Assembly (NCBI RefSeq): GCF_030052815.1 | Contig: NC_079497.1 | Span: forward strand, 23,450,258-23,514,257 | Source of the DNA: Hevea brasiliensis | Taxonomy: Eukaryota > Streptophyta > Magnoliopsida > Malpighiales > Euphorbiaceae | Direction of reading: 5' to 3' | DNA: 64,000 bases | Part shown: one piece after another, positions 13,246 to 25,544 of the stretch | Layout of the letters: each line of letters begins with the position of its first letter | How positions within the stretch are numbered: the first letter of the stretch is position 1 | Position numbers and translations under genes: made by a program | Notes under the pieces: model-generated | Databases searched by the model: none | What the model was told of the DNA's origin: nothing | The model's input: only the letters and a program-made list of their open reading frames with translations

Positions 13246-13426
13246 TGGTTACATTTCTTTGCTATTATTTTTTCTTTGTCTTCCTTGTGTTTTCTCTTCT
13301 TGTATTTCATTATTTTATGTCTCCTCACTCATAACGAAGTGTAGTTCTAGGCATCCTAGCTGTCCGGATAACACTGGCCACTGGAACAGTAGAACGCACT
13401 ATCGAACTTAGGGGTGTTATAGCTAA

Positions 13427-13602
13427 GGTCTTATCATTATAAGGTTCAACAAAATTGTTGTATAAAAGTTCATATTTTAGGCAAGACTATTTTTAGTGAT
13501 CGAAGAATGGATTTTCGGTTGCAGAAAGTGCCATGCACTATTTCCATAAATGTTCATATGGTTTGACTACTAAAAGTCCATTTTTGGCTTCTGAACTTAG
13601 AA
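13427..13602. other. Short spacer between elements A and B
   Basis: 176 bp with no ORF or repeat boundary recognised. It separates the TSD of A from the terminal TGTCACACC of LTR B. The last five bases, TAGAA, would be one copy of B's target site if B is a whole insertion. Confidence 0.5.
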
Positions 13603-14165
13603 TGTCACACCTTATCCCTTTGTAGGGTGTAACATATCCCGTAGCATACCTAATGAATTACTGAACTACACCTACTGATAACTCATTAAATATACTACAA
13701 GGGATTTTAAACAAATCATAGCTTTTTATTTTATCTTTACTTTGCGGAAAACTGTATGGTGGTGGTTAAAACTTTAGTAAAACCCCAATTTTATAACCTA
13801 TTGAAACCATAATATAATCAAGTAAAAGATTTTCTTCAATCCATTTTCACAAACATAATATTATTGCATTTACATTTCAAGTAAACATTTGATTTCAAAA
13901 GTTTCATTCATTAGAGATAATGAATTTAACATTACGAAATCTACATTTGCATAAGTCTCAAAAGAAAATACATATATTTACAACTCAAAATGTCATAGCA
14001 ATGTAATGCTTTTTAATACAAACTACTCAATGTCCGTACATCATACATATAGCTACAAAATACATCAAAGGAATTACAGGGGTAGACCTAATGTAAATAC
14101 CCAAAGTCAATATAAAAGCTACTTCCAAGTCTTTCACTCGGTAGCCTTCTCCTTTCCCTTACTTA

Positions 14166-14204
14166 CGACAGCATAAATAAGCTATCGCTGAGTATATCAC
14201 TTAG
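14166..14204 (-). other. Tandem double hairpin, LTR B
   Basis: Stem 2 CGACAGC/GCTATCG (a G-U pair on the transcribed strand) and stem 1 CTGAGT/ACTTAG with one mismatch. Position is about 560 bp from the LTR end, matching the other families. Confidence 0.6.
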
Positions 14205-14470
14205 TGGTACACAACTAATAATTTTAAAATTTAAGGTAAAACACAACTTGTCAAAATATAACAAATCACATTTTTCATAATCATGAAAACTTCACCATAA
14301 TTTCTAAGTCCATAAGAACCATTTATTGAAATCACCTTTCAATGAAGATATCATAATTCACAATTCACAATTCACAAATCATAAGCGTTGCCAACATCAA
14401 TACATAGTTTAGACCATGACACAAATTTCACGATCAATGCTATATTGTACACCACGATAAAGCAAATCAA

Positions 14471-14546
14471 CCTCACTAACCGTTATTAACGAGGGAAGGC
14501 TAGCTAATGAGTACTTATATAGTCTCACCTCACTAACCGTTATTAA
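14471..14546. repeat. Short direct repeat in LTR B
   Basis: The 19-mer CCTCACTAACCGTTATTAA occurs at 14471 and 14528, a period of 57 bases. It occupies the part of the LTR where LTR A has its 36 bp repeat, so this zone may be prone to local duplication. Confidence 0.6.
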
Positions 14547-14690
14547 TGGGGGACGTAATCATAATCAAATCTCAAACCCCAAGTAGCCATTACTACTGGA
14601 GAGTTCCGAAAGGGACTGTTATGCTAACTGTGGTTTTAAAACAATTTTCAAAAGTTTCTCAATCAAGAATCATATTTGCAAACCAATAAA

Positions 14691-16301
14691 TGATACACTT
14701 AAATTGTATAGATGTTTTTAAGTACATTTAGATTCTATTTCATAGCAGTTAGGCAAGTATTTTCATGCATAATAGTTGATTTCATTAGTTTTCATAATTT
14801 CTATTGTAAAGCCCTTAATTCCATGTTTTTGCATTATTTCAGGTGTTTGGGTGAAGCTATAGAAGTATAGGAGTGCAAGAAAAGCTTGGAGGAGTCAAGA
14901 GACAGAGAATTGCTATTAATACAAAGCACACGGGTCATGTAAACCAAGCCCCAGACCCGTGTAAATCTCTTCCAGAAGAAAGCCAAGAGAATCGATGAGT
15001 AACATAAGTACATGGGTCATGTAATGAGATCCGTGTAATCTGCAGGGACCCGTGTAAGCCTCTGCCGAGTGTAAGTTTGAAGAAACTTATGGTGCCAACT
15101 ACACGACCTGTGTAATCAGGCCTGTGTAGTTGGCACAGACCCATGTAACTTTCTGTGCTAAAACAAGACCACGCGATTCTCCTCCAGCAAGCTGCACGAC
15201 CCTATTTTGCGGGACTCGTGTAGTGACACACGAGCCATGTAGTATGCTGTAACTAGTTTTATAACTCGAATTTCCCTCTTGTTTTCAGATAAAAATGAGA
15301 CTCCTAAGGCCCTTTGGACTCAGAGCAACCTAACCCTAGAGCAACCAATATAAATGGAAAAGAAAACATCAAAAGAGGGATGGAAAAAAGACGACTGTCG
15401 CGGGGAGACTACTGAAGGCTGTAGCTATCGGGTTCCGCGTTAGTACCAAAAGAAGTTCTCCAGCTGAAGTTTCACAAGATCAAAGCTGCAAACTATCTTC
15501 AGTTTCTTCGTTTCATCCCCCTAGACAGATTCCTATTACTTTATTTCTTTACATGGTTTTCTTTTTACTGTCTTTACTTTTTATCATGATGTTTGCTGAA
15601 CTCACCATGAGTGAGTAGTTTCCTTATTCTGGATTTAGGAGAGTAATGCTTGTAATTATTATTATGGATGAACATTAAGTTTTATTTACTGGATTTGAGA
15701 TTCGTTTCTTGATTTAATTTCTTGTGACCCTAATGCATGCTATGTGATGGTACCCACTTAGACATGATTGTAGATGTTGCTTGAAGGACTGAAAGGTAAA
15801 GATTAACATTAGAAAATCAAGATCTTGAACCTAGGAATTCAGACTTAGACATAGGCTGATACCTTTGTGGAACTTAAAAATTGGTCAAAGGTCTTAAAGG
15901 ATTTTAATTAATTTGATCACCACGAAAGTAGGGTTTGAATTAATTAAAATACACCCTAGATGCCTTGAGAGAGGATTTAGGGTAACTTAGGGCTAATTTC
16001 CATCAAAGAAAATGAACCTCAATTCAGTAAATAAATGAGATAACATCCCTAATAAGATTCAAGTGTGAAATCTTAACTCCAGAATTGTTCCAAAAATAGA
16101 TTACTTCATTTTAAGTTTACTATTCTAGTGTTTAAAGTTAACGAACTTCATTCCCTAAATATTCGATAGCCTAGACAGTCAAAATTACTATGTAGATTGG
16201 TACTTGCTAAACAAAGGTCCTCGTGGGAATGATACTCTACTTATCACTTTATTACTTGTTAGCGATCCGTGCACTTGCGGGGTTGTAAAACCAGGCAAAC
16301 A
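14691..16301 (+). repeat. Element C 5' LTR
   Basis: 1611 bp, from TGATACACTT to GGCAAACA. It has a cluster of short palindromic motifs of the TACACGGGYCGTGTA type at 14926-15240. The copy at 55179-56721 aligns along its whole length. Confidence 0.93.
14926..15240. repeat. Cluster of ACACGGGYCRTGTA motifs, C 5' LTR
   Basis: About ten degenerate copies and half-copies of a palindrome whose ideal form is TACACGGGCCGTGTA (for example at 14928, 15008 and 15100-15140). They are irregularly spaced, 20-60 bases apart. The same cluster lies at 55365-55680 in the 3' LTR and a related one at 22148-22500 downstream of pol. Confidence 0.75.
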
Positions 16302-16307
16302 AGTTTT

Positions 16308-16325
16308 TAGCGCTGCTGCCGGGGA
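16308..16325 (+). other. Primer binding site of element C (tRNA-Asp type)
   Basis: The site matches the Athila-group primer site TGGCGCCGTTGCCGGGGA at 15 of 18 positions, six bases after the LTR end. Confidence 0.85.
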
Positions 16326-16449
16326 CTCTTTAGTATTAGTAAAATCAAGCGATAGGCAATTTAGCTGATTTAGGCAATTATATTTATTATATAATTTTAT
16401 TTTACTGGTTATATTTCTCTTCTTTTCTCTCAGGTGCTCAATCTGGTAT

Positions 16450-18243
16450 ATGACCAGAACAAGGCCAGAAGAAGAAATATTGGACTGTGATCCGGAGATA
16501 GACATAACTCTGAAAGCCATCAGGAGGGAAAGGAAACATCAACAACACGATCAAGGAGATCCTGAAATTCCAACCATGGGCGATAATAATGACTGACCAA
16601 GACTCTTGAGAGATTACGGAGCTCCATCTGTCTAAGGATTTCAGCCTAGTGTCACTAGACCTACAGTGGAAGCCAACAACTTTGAATTAAAACCAGCATG
16701 GCTCCAAATGATTCAACAAACCCAGTTTGTAGGTTCGCCTATAGAAGACCCACACTATCACCTCCAATGCTTTCTTGCCCCATGTGATACATTCAAGATG
16801 AATGGAGTGTCTGATCAAGTAATAAGACTCAGAGCATTCCCATTCTCCCTTCGGGACAAAGCAAGGAAGTGGTTACTTTCTCAACCAGCTGGAACATTCA
16901 CTACTTGGGAGAATCTCTCTCAAGCTTTTTTAGCAAGGTATTTTCCACCTGCAAAGACTGCAAAACTAAGGCTTAAGCTCAACACCTTCAGACAAAAGGA
17001 GGGAGAATCACTCTATGACGCATGGGAAATATATAAAGACCTACAAAGAGAATGACCACACCATGGTATAGAAGATTGGCTATTAGTGCAAAACTTCTAT
17101 AATGGGTTACTACCCTCTACAAGGAGCACAGTTGATTCAGCTGCAGAAGGTGATCTAATGGAGAAAACAGTGCCATAAGCACTTGAACTTCTAGAAAGGT
17201 TGGCATACCATAACTATGAGTGGTCAAATGAAAGAGGAAATGCAAGAAAAACTGCAGGGGTACTAGAAGTAGATGCCCTAAGCATGATAAATGCTCAATT
17301 TGATCAGCTCACAAGCAAACTCGAAAAGATGCAAGCTAATACAGTAGGTACAAACAATCAACCTGAAGATAGCTATGGAGGAGGATACGTGAGTTCAGAA
17401 TACAGTAATTTCTATGAACCCTCCTCAAAACAGATGAACTATGTGAATAACGGAGGAAACTTTAACCAGAGGTAGTCAAATAATCCATATTCAAATACTT
17501 ACAACCCTGGATGGAGGAACCACCCAAATTTCTCATGGTCCAATCAGCAGAACCAGCCAATAAACAAGCAACAAGGTACAAACCACCAGCACCCCCTGGA
17601 TTTCAGAACAGAGGATAAAACTTTGCACAGTCATCACTACCTCCCCAACCTCAACAACCTGAACCGAAAATGGCTATGGAAACCATAATGGAAGGTTCCC
17701 TAGCAGCTCAACAACAACAAACTGAATTGATTAAACAACTGACTTCCAGAGGGGACCAACTTGTTACTCACAACAAGATGCTAGAGAATCAGATGGCTCA
17801 GCAAGCAAGCTCTTCAAGTAAGGCTGCTGGCAAACTGCCTAGCCAACCAGAAATGAACCCAAGGGAGCATTGTAAGGCAGTTACACTGAGGAGTGGGAGA
17901 ACTCTAGTACAACCAGAGGTATAACCAACAGAGGAAACCATAGAAAAATCTAAAGACCAAGCAGAGAAAAAGGAGGAAAAAGCTAAGAAAGATCAGGAAG
18001 AGGAAGCAAGGAAGACAAAGAAATTACCAGAACCATACCAGCCTCCCCTACCTTTTCCTCAGAGATTTCAGAAAGCCAAATTGGACAAGCAGTTTGGGAA
18101 GTTTTTGGAAGTCTTATAAAAGCTTTACATCAACATCCCCTTCACTGAAGCACTTTCTCAGATGCCATCCTATGCTAAATTTCTTAAGGAAATTATGTCA
18201 AAGAAGAGAAAGCTAGAAGACTATGGAACAAGAGCTCTAATGT
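16450..18243 (+). pseudogene. Element C gag
   Basis: The start is the ATG at 16450 (MTRTRPEEEIL), in frame with the capsid-like block at 16666-17055 (FELKPAWLQMIQ, DPHYHLQCFL, LRAFPFSLRDKARKWL, FLARYFPP). Later fragments (17200-17475, 17670-17924) keep Athila landmarks: a Gln/Asn-rich stretch, NPYSNTYNPGWRNHPNFSW, and EHCKAVTLRSGR leading into PPLPFPQRFQKAKLDKQF and INIPFTEALSQMPSYAKF. Stops at about 16595 and 16635 (CGA to TGA, CAA to TAA) and 17053 break it. No zinc knuckle is visible, as is usual in Athila. Confidence 0.85.
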
Positions 18244-19043
18244 AAGAATGCAAAGTACATATCAGAAAAATCGCTCTAAAGTTGAAAGATTCAGGAAGCT
18301 TCTCCATACATTGCCTCATTGGTGACAAGAAAATAGATAAGGCCCTCTGTGATCTTAGAGCAAGCGTCAGTCTAATGCCTCTATCAATATGCAAAAAGCT
18401 GGAGATCGGGGAACTGAAACCAACAACAATCTCATTGCAATTGGATAATTGATCTGTTAAATATCCTATAGGAATACTGGAGAACATTCCGATCAAAGTG
18501 GGCAAATTCTTCATTCCAGTGGATTTTGTTGTCCTCGAGATGGAAGAAGATGTTAAAATTCCTATCATCTTGGGAAGACCATTCTTCGCAACTACCGAAG
18601 CTATCATAGATGTCAAAAATGGGCGACTAACTCTCAAAGTAGGAGAAGAAGAAGTGAAGTTCAACTTGTTTGATAAAATGAAACTCAAATTTGAACCTAA
18701 TGAATGCTTCAAAGTTGACACAATTGACGAACATGTTGAAAAGGAATTTCATGAGACACATCCTAAAGATCCTCTTGAAGCATGTATTGTGCACAGCCAC
18801 ACAGTGGAGGATGAAAATACAGAAATAACAGCTTGTGCACAACAGTTAACGGCTCATCCACCCCTACCATTAGGTAATGGTTCCGAGATGGAGGATTTGA
18901 AGGAGGAACAAATCGAAGGTAAGCTCCAGGAAAATGCCAAACAGGTAGAGCTTAAACCTCTCCCCTCCTCGCTAAGGTATGCATTTCTGGACACAAATTC
19001 TAAATATCCTGTTATAATCAATGTTAGCCTGTCTAAATTATAA
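18244..19043 (+). pseudogene. Element C aspartic protease and linker to RT
   Basis: The fold is clear: KALCDLRASVSLMPLSICKKL near the start and PIILGRPFFATTEAIIDV at the flap end, followed by an acidic linker that runs to LKPLPSSLRYAFL at the RT entry. Athila proteases have Asp-Leu-Gly at the active site; here codon 18357-18359 is AGA, giving Asp-Leu-Arg, so the catalytic Gly is lost. A TGA about 100 bases later splits the domain; 18498-19043 is open again. Confidence 0.85.
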
Positions 19044-19052
19044 CAGGAAAAA

Positions 19053-20462
19053 TTGCTAAGAGAACTTAGGATCCATAGCAAAGCCATAGGGTATAAGATA
19101 GAAGACCTGAAGGGAATCAACCTTTCGATTTGCATGCATAGGATACCCATGGAAGAAAACAGTAAACCTACAATTGAATACCAAAGAAGACTTAACCCAA
19201 ACATGAAAGAAGTAGTCAAGAAAGAAATTTTAAAACTATTAGATGCATGTATCATATACCCAATCTCTGATAGTAAATGGGTTAGTCCAGTACATGTAGT
19301 TCCTAAGAAAGGTGGGACAACTGTTTTCCAAAATGCAAGTAATGAACTAATCCCTACTAGAGTAGTCGCTGATTAGCGAATGTGCATAGACTATAAGAAA
19401 TTAAACGGTGCTACCAGAAAAGACCATTTCCCTCTCCCCTTCATTGACCAAATGTTAGAAAGATTAGCGAAACACTCTCATTTCTGTTACCTAGATGGGT
19501 ATTCGGGATTCTTTCAAATTCCTATTCACCCAGAAGACCAAGAAAAGACAACATTCACTTGCCCCTATGGAACATTTGTATATAGGAGAATGCCTTTTGG
19601 TCTTTGTAATGCCCCTGCTACCTTTCAAAGATGCATGATGGCTATCTTTTCTGATTATATTGAAGATATCATGGAAGTTTTTATGGATTATTTTTTTGTC
19701 TATGGAACTACTTTTGATGATTGCCTAGCTAATTTATCTAAGGTGTTGCAAAGATGTGAAGAATCAAACTTGGTCCTAAATTGGGAAAAAAGCCACTTCA
19801 TGGTCAGGGAAGGCATAGTTCTGGGACATTTGATATTAGAGAGAGGAATTGAAGTAGATAAGGCAAAAATCAAGATCATTGAAAACATGCCACCACCAAC
19901 ATCAGTCAAGGGAGTGCGAAGCTTTTTGGGACATGCAGGATTCTACAGAAGATTTATCTAGGACTTTTCTAGAATAGCTAAGCCACTTACTAACTTATTA
20001 AGTCAAGATGTTCCCTTTGATTTTGATGAAAATTGCCTTGTTTCCTTTAACAGGATCAAAGAAGCAACACCAATAATGCAGCCATCGAATTGGGAGCTAC
20101 CATTCAAGGTTATGTGTGACGCGAGTGACTTTGCAGTTGGAGCAGTGGTCGGGAAAAGAAAGGACAAAAAACTCCATACTATTTATTATGCTAGCAAGAC
20201 ATTAGATGATGCGCAAATCAATTATGCCACCACTGAAAAGGAATTCCTAGCAGTAGTATTTGCAATGGACAAGTTCAGATCTTACCTCATTGGGTCAAAA
20301 GTCATTGTATTTATAGATCATGCTGCAATCCGATACCTTTTGAACAAGAAGGAAGCAAAACCAAGGTTGATTTGATAGATCCTACTCCTACAAGAATTTG
20401 ACCTTAAAATAAAGGACAAAAAGGGATCCGAAAATGTAGTAGCTGACCATCTTTCAGACTAA
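19053..20462 (+). pseudogene. Element C reverse transcriptase and RNase H
   Basis: Frames 19053-19376 and 19380-19961 are the same frame separated by one stop. They give the RT domains WVSPVHVVPKKGG, RMCIDYKKLN, DGYSGFFQIPIHPEDQEKTTFTCPYGTF and MPFGLCNAPATFQRCM. The catalytic centre should read F-M-D-D; codon 19689-19691 is TAT, so it reads F-M-D-Y and the polymerase is inactive. RNase H follows at 20076-20375 ([44 protein letters not shown]), with its first Asp intact. A stop separates RT and RNase H at 19959. Confidence 0.9.
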
Positions 20463-20464
20463 AA

Positions 20465-21836
20465 TTGGAGTATATGGAGGACTTCGAAGATTTGCCAATT
20501 GATGATTCATTTCCTGATGAGCAATTACTTACATTCTCCAAAGCTCCATGGTACGCTGATTTTGTTAATTTTCTTGTATGCAGGATACTGCCTCCAAACA
20601 TGACTTATCAGCAAAAGAAGAAGTTCCTACATGATGTAAGATATTACTTATGGAACCTCTACTATACAAGAGATGTAATGATGGGCTGATAAGAAGATGC
20701 ATACCAGAGGAAGATATGGAAGTGTCATTTATCACTGCCATTCATCACTATATGGAGGACATTTCGACACCACAAAAACTACAGCAAAAATTTTGCTAGC
20801 AGGGTTTTACTAATCACATCTGTTTAAGGATGTAAGATCCTTTGTGCTAGGTTGTGATCAATGCCAAAGAATAGGTAACAGTTCAAGAAGGAATGAAATT
20901 CCACTGCATGGTATACTTGAGATAGAATTGTTCGATGTATGGGGAATAGACTTCATGGGCCCATTTCCCTCTTTCCGTGGAAATAAGTATATTCTGGTTG
21001 GAGTTGATTATGTATCAAAATGGGTAGAAGCAATTGTGACACCAACCAACGATGCTAGAGTAGTCATAAGGTTCCTTAAGGAAAACATTTTCACAAGATT
21101 TGGCACACCACAAGCAATAATCAGTGATGGAGGAAGTCACTTCTGCAACCAACAATTTGAAACAATACTGAAAAAGTATGGAGTGACTCACAAAGTGGCC
21201 ACAACTTATTATCCTCAAATCAGCGGTCAAGTAGAAATCTCAAATAGGGAACTGAAGCAGATTCTTAAGAAAATTGTAAACAGATCCAGAAAAGACTAGT
21301 GAATGAAGTTAGACAATGCACTTTAGGCATACCGCACTGCATATAAAACCCCAATTGGCACAACACTCTTCCATCTGGTTTATGGAAAATCATGTCATCT
21401 CCCTATTGAACTTGAGCATAAAGATTATTGGGCAATTCAGATCTTAAACTTTGACCTCATAGCTACTGGTGAGAAAAGGGTCTTACAACTAAATGAGTTG
21501 GAAGAAATCCGACAGGATGCATACGAAAATGCCAAAATCTTCAAGGATAAAACCAAAAGATGGCATGAAAGGCGCATAGTAAGGAAAGAGATAAAAGAAG
21601 GAGATCTTGTCCTTTTATTCAACTCTCTATTGAAACTCTTTTCGGGGAAGCTAAAATCAAGATGGTTTGGACCTTTGAAGGTCACCCAAGTCTTCCCACA
21701 TGGAGTAGTAGAGGTATGGAGTGAAACCTCAGGAGCATTGAAAGTCAATGGGCAGAGGCTGAAGCCTTACTTTCAGGGAGAACCCATAGAAACGGAAGTT
21801 AATTGCACTCTCAATCCTCCTACTGACAGACCATAA
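20465..21836 (+). pseudogene. Element C integrase
   Basis: The N-terminal linker (APWYADFVNFLVCRILPPNMTYQQKKKF) is at 20465-20689. The zinc-finger remnant ([11 protein letters not shown]) and the catalytic core are at 20844-21299: first Asp in GIDFMGPFP, second in IISDGGSHF, and Glu in NRELKQIL, all present. The region between (20690-20843) is frame-shifted. The C-terminal part (21498-21836) has [26 protein letters not shown] upstream and the [17 protein letters not shown] fold. No chromodomain is present, which fits Athila rather than a chromovirus. Confidence 0.88.
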
Positions 21837-22698
21837 ATAAGCAAAGTCCAGCAAAAGACTATAAACGAGTGCTTTTTGGGAGGCAACCCAAAATTTTTCT
21901 GAACTTTTCTTCTTTTCTTTTTTCTTTAATATTGAATTTTTGTTTCGTACTCATTAGCATTTCATTTTGTAGGATTTTTGAAAAGGGGAATAGAGATCAA
22001 GAGAGGAAGGGAATCACCAAGTCAAAACCACAAAAGGGAAAATTGAACAAAACTGGAGAAGTAACTCTATTGTTAATCTTTGCATCCATTTCATGTATTA
22101 TGATGACAAAATTTTTTATTTGCCAAAGATTTGAAAAATAAAAAAATTACACGGGTCGTGTACTGGTTTTACACGCCTCATGTAACTTTCTGGAAGTCCA
22201 TAAATTTCATGCAATTTCAACTCTTAGGGAGACAGAAAGCTACATAGATCCACATTCCAATTTATACGGACCGTGTAATGTCTCTAGCAGAATAACTTAA
22301 AGACAGGAAGTACACAGCCCTCCTTGAATTTTACACGGGCCGTGTAACATATCCAGTAAAGCAACCCGAGAGACAGAAAGTTACACGGGTTCCAGAGCTC
22401 ATTTACACGGGCCGTGTACTATGACAAATTTTGAAAATTGTAGGCCGAAATTTACACGGCCCTACATGTCGAGACCCGTATAGTGATACACGACCTGTGC
22501 ATTTTGTCGCAGCGCGACTCCAGGGGCTCGAAACCCGTGAAACGAATAGTCTTAATGGCTCTTTAAATGCACCCCTAACATTAAAACCCTTCATAAACAC
22601 AAGACCCTTAATCTACTCCCTTCCTAGCCTATAAAAACCTCTCAAATCTCATCTCCCTTCACCAAAATCCTACTCTTCTCCTTCCTAAAAACACATCC
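21837..22698. other. Element C non-coding region after pol
   Basis: AT-rich spacer after the pol stop, including a T-rich run near 21895-21960, followed by a cluster of palindromic motifs. No open frame that I trust. Confidence 0.6.
22148..22500. repeat. Cluster of TACACGGGCCGTGTA palindromes inside element C
   Basis: Exact 15-base palindromes (odd centre) lie at 22332-22346 and 22404-22418, with degenerate or half copies near 22148, 22180, 22274, 22382, 22452 and 22478. The same motif family is in the C LTRs although this is internal sequence. Confidence 0.8.
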
Positions 22699-23930
22699 AT
22701 GGCTCCTACGAAGAGATCTGCAAGAACGACTGGCTCTTCTTCAAGGCAAATAGGAGAATTCTCACTTTCTCCACCCTAGCCTCCAACCCAACACCCATGA
22801 ACGAGGGTAGCCACTCCCCAACCATCTCAACAAGCCCCCCCTCCACCACAACCACAATTACAACCCGCTCCACAACTCGAATTCTCTATTCCTTAGGGAT
22901 TTTGAGATGATGGCCATAAAGCAATGTGCACCCGACTTCATTCTCAAAAAATATCCTCCACCAAATACATGGATTTCTCGCTTTTGGAGCAAATCGGGTT
23001 GTAAGAGGAAATCAATGGGCTACTTGATAGCATTTCAATTTTCGACCTACAAAGACACAACGCTGGAATTTTTGGGTAGCTTCAAGGCTAACTTATGGCC
23101 CACTGACAGGGAGGACAAGGGCAGGATTGAGTTTCGCCTCCTTAGTGTCAACCGAGTAATGAACATGGACGAGTTCAACGCCATCTTCGGATTTGACAGT
23201 GTCGAACACAGAGCCCTACAACTCCAGCAAATCCAAATCAATGGGCATCACTAGTCTAACACTACGATATATGCACTGGTTCACTGCCCACACCATCATG
23301 GGCCATGGCGACAGCCTCGGCGTTGTCAACACCAGTGAGCTATTTTTCTTGTGGTGCATGGTAACTAGACAGCGCTACAGCACTGGCTTTTTCCTGTGTA
23401 ACCATCTCTGATGGCTATACCAACAGTCTACCAGGCACATTGTACTTGGTGGCCTTATCACCACCATTGCCCTCCACTTCGACTTCGTTCCAGGACATCA
23501 TAGATTGCACTTTGTTACTGGAACGTCTAGAATTGATCAAACTATCGGCATATCCATGGGAATATGTAAGAAGGTGGGCAAAACATACTACTTGGTGGAT
23601 GCCGAAGGAAACACCATCCCTCAGAGAGATGAGACAAGGGAGGGACCTGGCGAAACTTCACAGCCTCAAGAAGAAGGGCAAGGGAGGATGTTCGAAGAGT
23701 CCCTTATTCGAGTGCCCCCATACACACCACCATCGACAGATCCGGTCCTCGTATACCTGTAACGTATGGAGACCACAATATACGGCAGGATGCGAGCTAT
23801 CAAAGATAGCCTCTAAGAAGCACACAACAAGCTGGACATGCTAATGGACAAGTTAGATGAGGAGGATGAGGAGGAAGAGGAGCAAGGATCACCAGCATCA
23901 CCATCATTATCATCAGAGGCCTTTTAGAGA
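22699..23930 (+). pseudogene. Element C Athila-type extra ORF (ORF downstream of pol)
   Basis: Starts at the ATG at 22699 (MAPTKRSARTTGSSSRQ), has a Pro/Gln-rich N-terminus with stops, then a better frame at 22907-23254 (MMAIKQCAPDFILKKYPPP, MGYLIAFQFSTYKD, FRLLSVNRVMNMDEFNAIFGF). Further shifted fragments run to an acidic tail (DEEDEEEEEQ-like) near 23860-23910. Athila elements carry such an ORF, named ATHILA ORF-1 in some annotations and suspected to be env-like; function is unproven. No signal peptide or membrane segment is evident here. It is broken by several frameshifts. Confidence 0.65.
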
Positions 23931-25318
23931 TAGGACTATAGGATAAGATCATTATTGTAATATCTTACATGCCCTAGTCCTAACTTGCAACCATCGGTCT
24001 CTTTTAATTTGCTTTATGTTCAAAAATTTTCTATGCTTAATAAATAATATGCTTTCTTAAAATTTTGTACGTTTGCTCTGATTTTACACATTATATTGAC
24101 ATTGAGGACAATGTCTGGTTTGAGTTTGGGGGAGAGGGATACATTTGCACTTGCATATCATTACATGCACATCATTGCATTATTTAAATTCAGTTACATT
24201 ATTCTTGTGTATCAAAATTTTTAAGAATTTTTGAAAATTTTTGGATTGTAAATTATGAAACTTAGCACTATAACCAAATTTTTAGTAAGCTAATAATTGG
24301 ACTCCACGGGATAGAGGAATGAACTTATCTAGATAGGCAAAAAGGGATTCTAACATGTTTGTGAAGAAACTAATCTCTTTTATGGAACTAGACTAGTTAA
24401 ACCTCTTCATAACTATTAATTTATCACATTGAACTTGTAAAATTAGGAGAACAATTTTTGAAACACAAGAAAACTTAAAAATTGCCTCACTAGCTCTAGA
24501 ACATATCTCTTGGACCTATCAAGGCGAAATCCTAGCATATGCTTGATGAAGAAACGATTAAGGCATTCTTTGATATAGCCTCACTAAGCCTTAGCCACCC
24601 CTGATTAAAATGTATATCCTTTATAGCCAACTTAAAGCCTATGTTCATCCCTTAAAATTTATTACTTACCCATGTTATTTACCTAGCCCTAACCCAAACA
24701 CCTACCATACCCTTTTGAGGAAGCAAAATGCATAAAGAAAATGAAGAGAGGATGTGGAACTCAAAGAAGAATGCGAGTGTGTAATTGAAACCAAAGAAAA
24801 ATTTGGTTTTCTAACCCAGTAAAAGCAATGAGTTTGGGGGAGAGGACAAAAAGGAAAAAGAAAAAAAGTCCCAAGATAAGTATTATGGAAGCATGCTTGG
24901 CAATATAAAAAGCCAAAAACCTTTCCTCTCCACACAAAATATGTAGAAATGAACTCAGTATACTTGGATTTTATGCATATATGCTATCCTCATAATTGCA
25001 TTCCCTAAAAACCTTTTTATTGGCAACCAAGTTTATCCCTCTAGCCCCATTACAACCCTTTTAAAGACCTTTTGATCTTTTGAAAAAACACATGCTACAT
25101 TAGTGGAGATAGAAAATTGAGATATGCCCATGGAGTTGGAATTGAAATACTTCATCTCAATTACTCACGAAAGAGGCAGATTTGGGGGAGTTAGTGTTTC
25201 TTAATTCTATCCCTATAAAACAGGTTGTTTGTGGCTTATTAATGGTCTTGTATAGAGGAATAATTAGTCAAAACACCAGGAAACGATGTGAAGTTCCAAA
25301 CAGGCAGCTATTAGAACC
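23931..25318. other. Element C 3' non-coding tail
   Basis: About 1.4 kb with no credible ORF. It has three copies of a purine block around TTTGGGGGAG (near 24126, 24833 and 25181) that resemble the true polypurine tract at about 29241-29258. Solo LTR H interrupts it at 25324. Confidence 0.7.
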
Positions 25319-25494
25319 CTTATTGTAACACCCCTATTTGCATAGCCTAGTATATGTTACTGTTCCGGTAACCGGTATCGGTCCGGAAAATTAAGAGGAT
25401 TAGAACTGTGTTTAAGACACCTAGTTAAGCCCTGAACACAAATAATTAGTCATTGTCAATTAGTTAAGTATAAATAAGAAAACAGAACATAAGA

Positions 25495-25544
25495 AGTTAA
25501 ATGAGCCGAGAGTCACAGCGATGGGTGACCTTCTCGGGAAGGAC
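25495..25544 (+). other. 5S-rRNA-like 3' segment, LTR H
   Basis: AGTTAA, then GATGGGTGACC (an exact match to the 5S rRNA block), then GGGAAGGAC. It starts 171 bp from the LTR start. Confidence 0.5.

Larger units (their letters stand above)
1193..13421 (-). mobile_element. Element A: complete Tekay/Del-type chromovirus LTR retrotransposon
   Basis: A full-length Ty3/gypsy element lies on the minus strand. Two direct repeats of about 3.7 kb (1193-4895 and 9718-13421) flank a 4.8 kb internal region holding a tRNA-Met-type primer site, gag, protease, RT, RNase H, integrase, chromodomain and polypurine tract in the usual order. The 5 bp GCTAA occurs immediately outside both ends (1188-1192 and 13422-13426), which confirms one intact insertion. 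The right LTR has lost its terminal G (the element start reads TATAAC instead of TGTAAC). LTR copies differ by roughly 2 percent in the first 1.2 kb I compared by eye. The coding part has several stops and frameshifts, so the copy is not autonomous now. Confidence 0.95.
9718..13421 (-). repeat. Element A 5' LTR
   Basis: Direct-repeat partner of 1193-4895, 3704 bp. It holds the promoter for the element; I could not place a TATA box with confidence. The outer end is mutated (GTGTTATA in place of GTGTTACA). It carries the same internal landmarks as the other copy. Confidence 0.95.
13603..14690 (-). mobile_element. Element B LTR, first segment (interrupted by C)
   Basis: Starts with the same TGTCACACC...TACAAGGGATTTTAAA terminal signature as LTR A and, in reverse complement, LTRs D and H, so it is the sense-strand 3' end of a minus-strand chromovirus LTR. 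It has its own double hairpin. Homology stops at 14690, where element C inserted, and resumes at 56722. B's other end is beyond element E, so I cannot tell whether it is a solo LTR or part of a full element. Confidence 0.85.

Noticed and set aside
18221..18721. 166-residue minus-strand frame over the C protease
   Set aside because: Antisense shadow of the well-recognised protease domain.
24702..24935. 77-residue minus-strand frame in the C tail
   Set aside because: Cys/Phe-rich low-complexity reading of an A-rich strand; no homology recognised and no second evidence.
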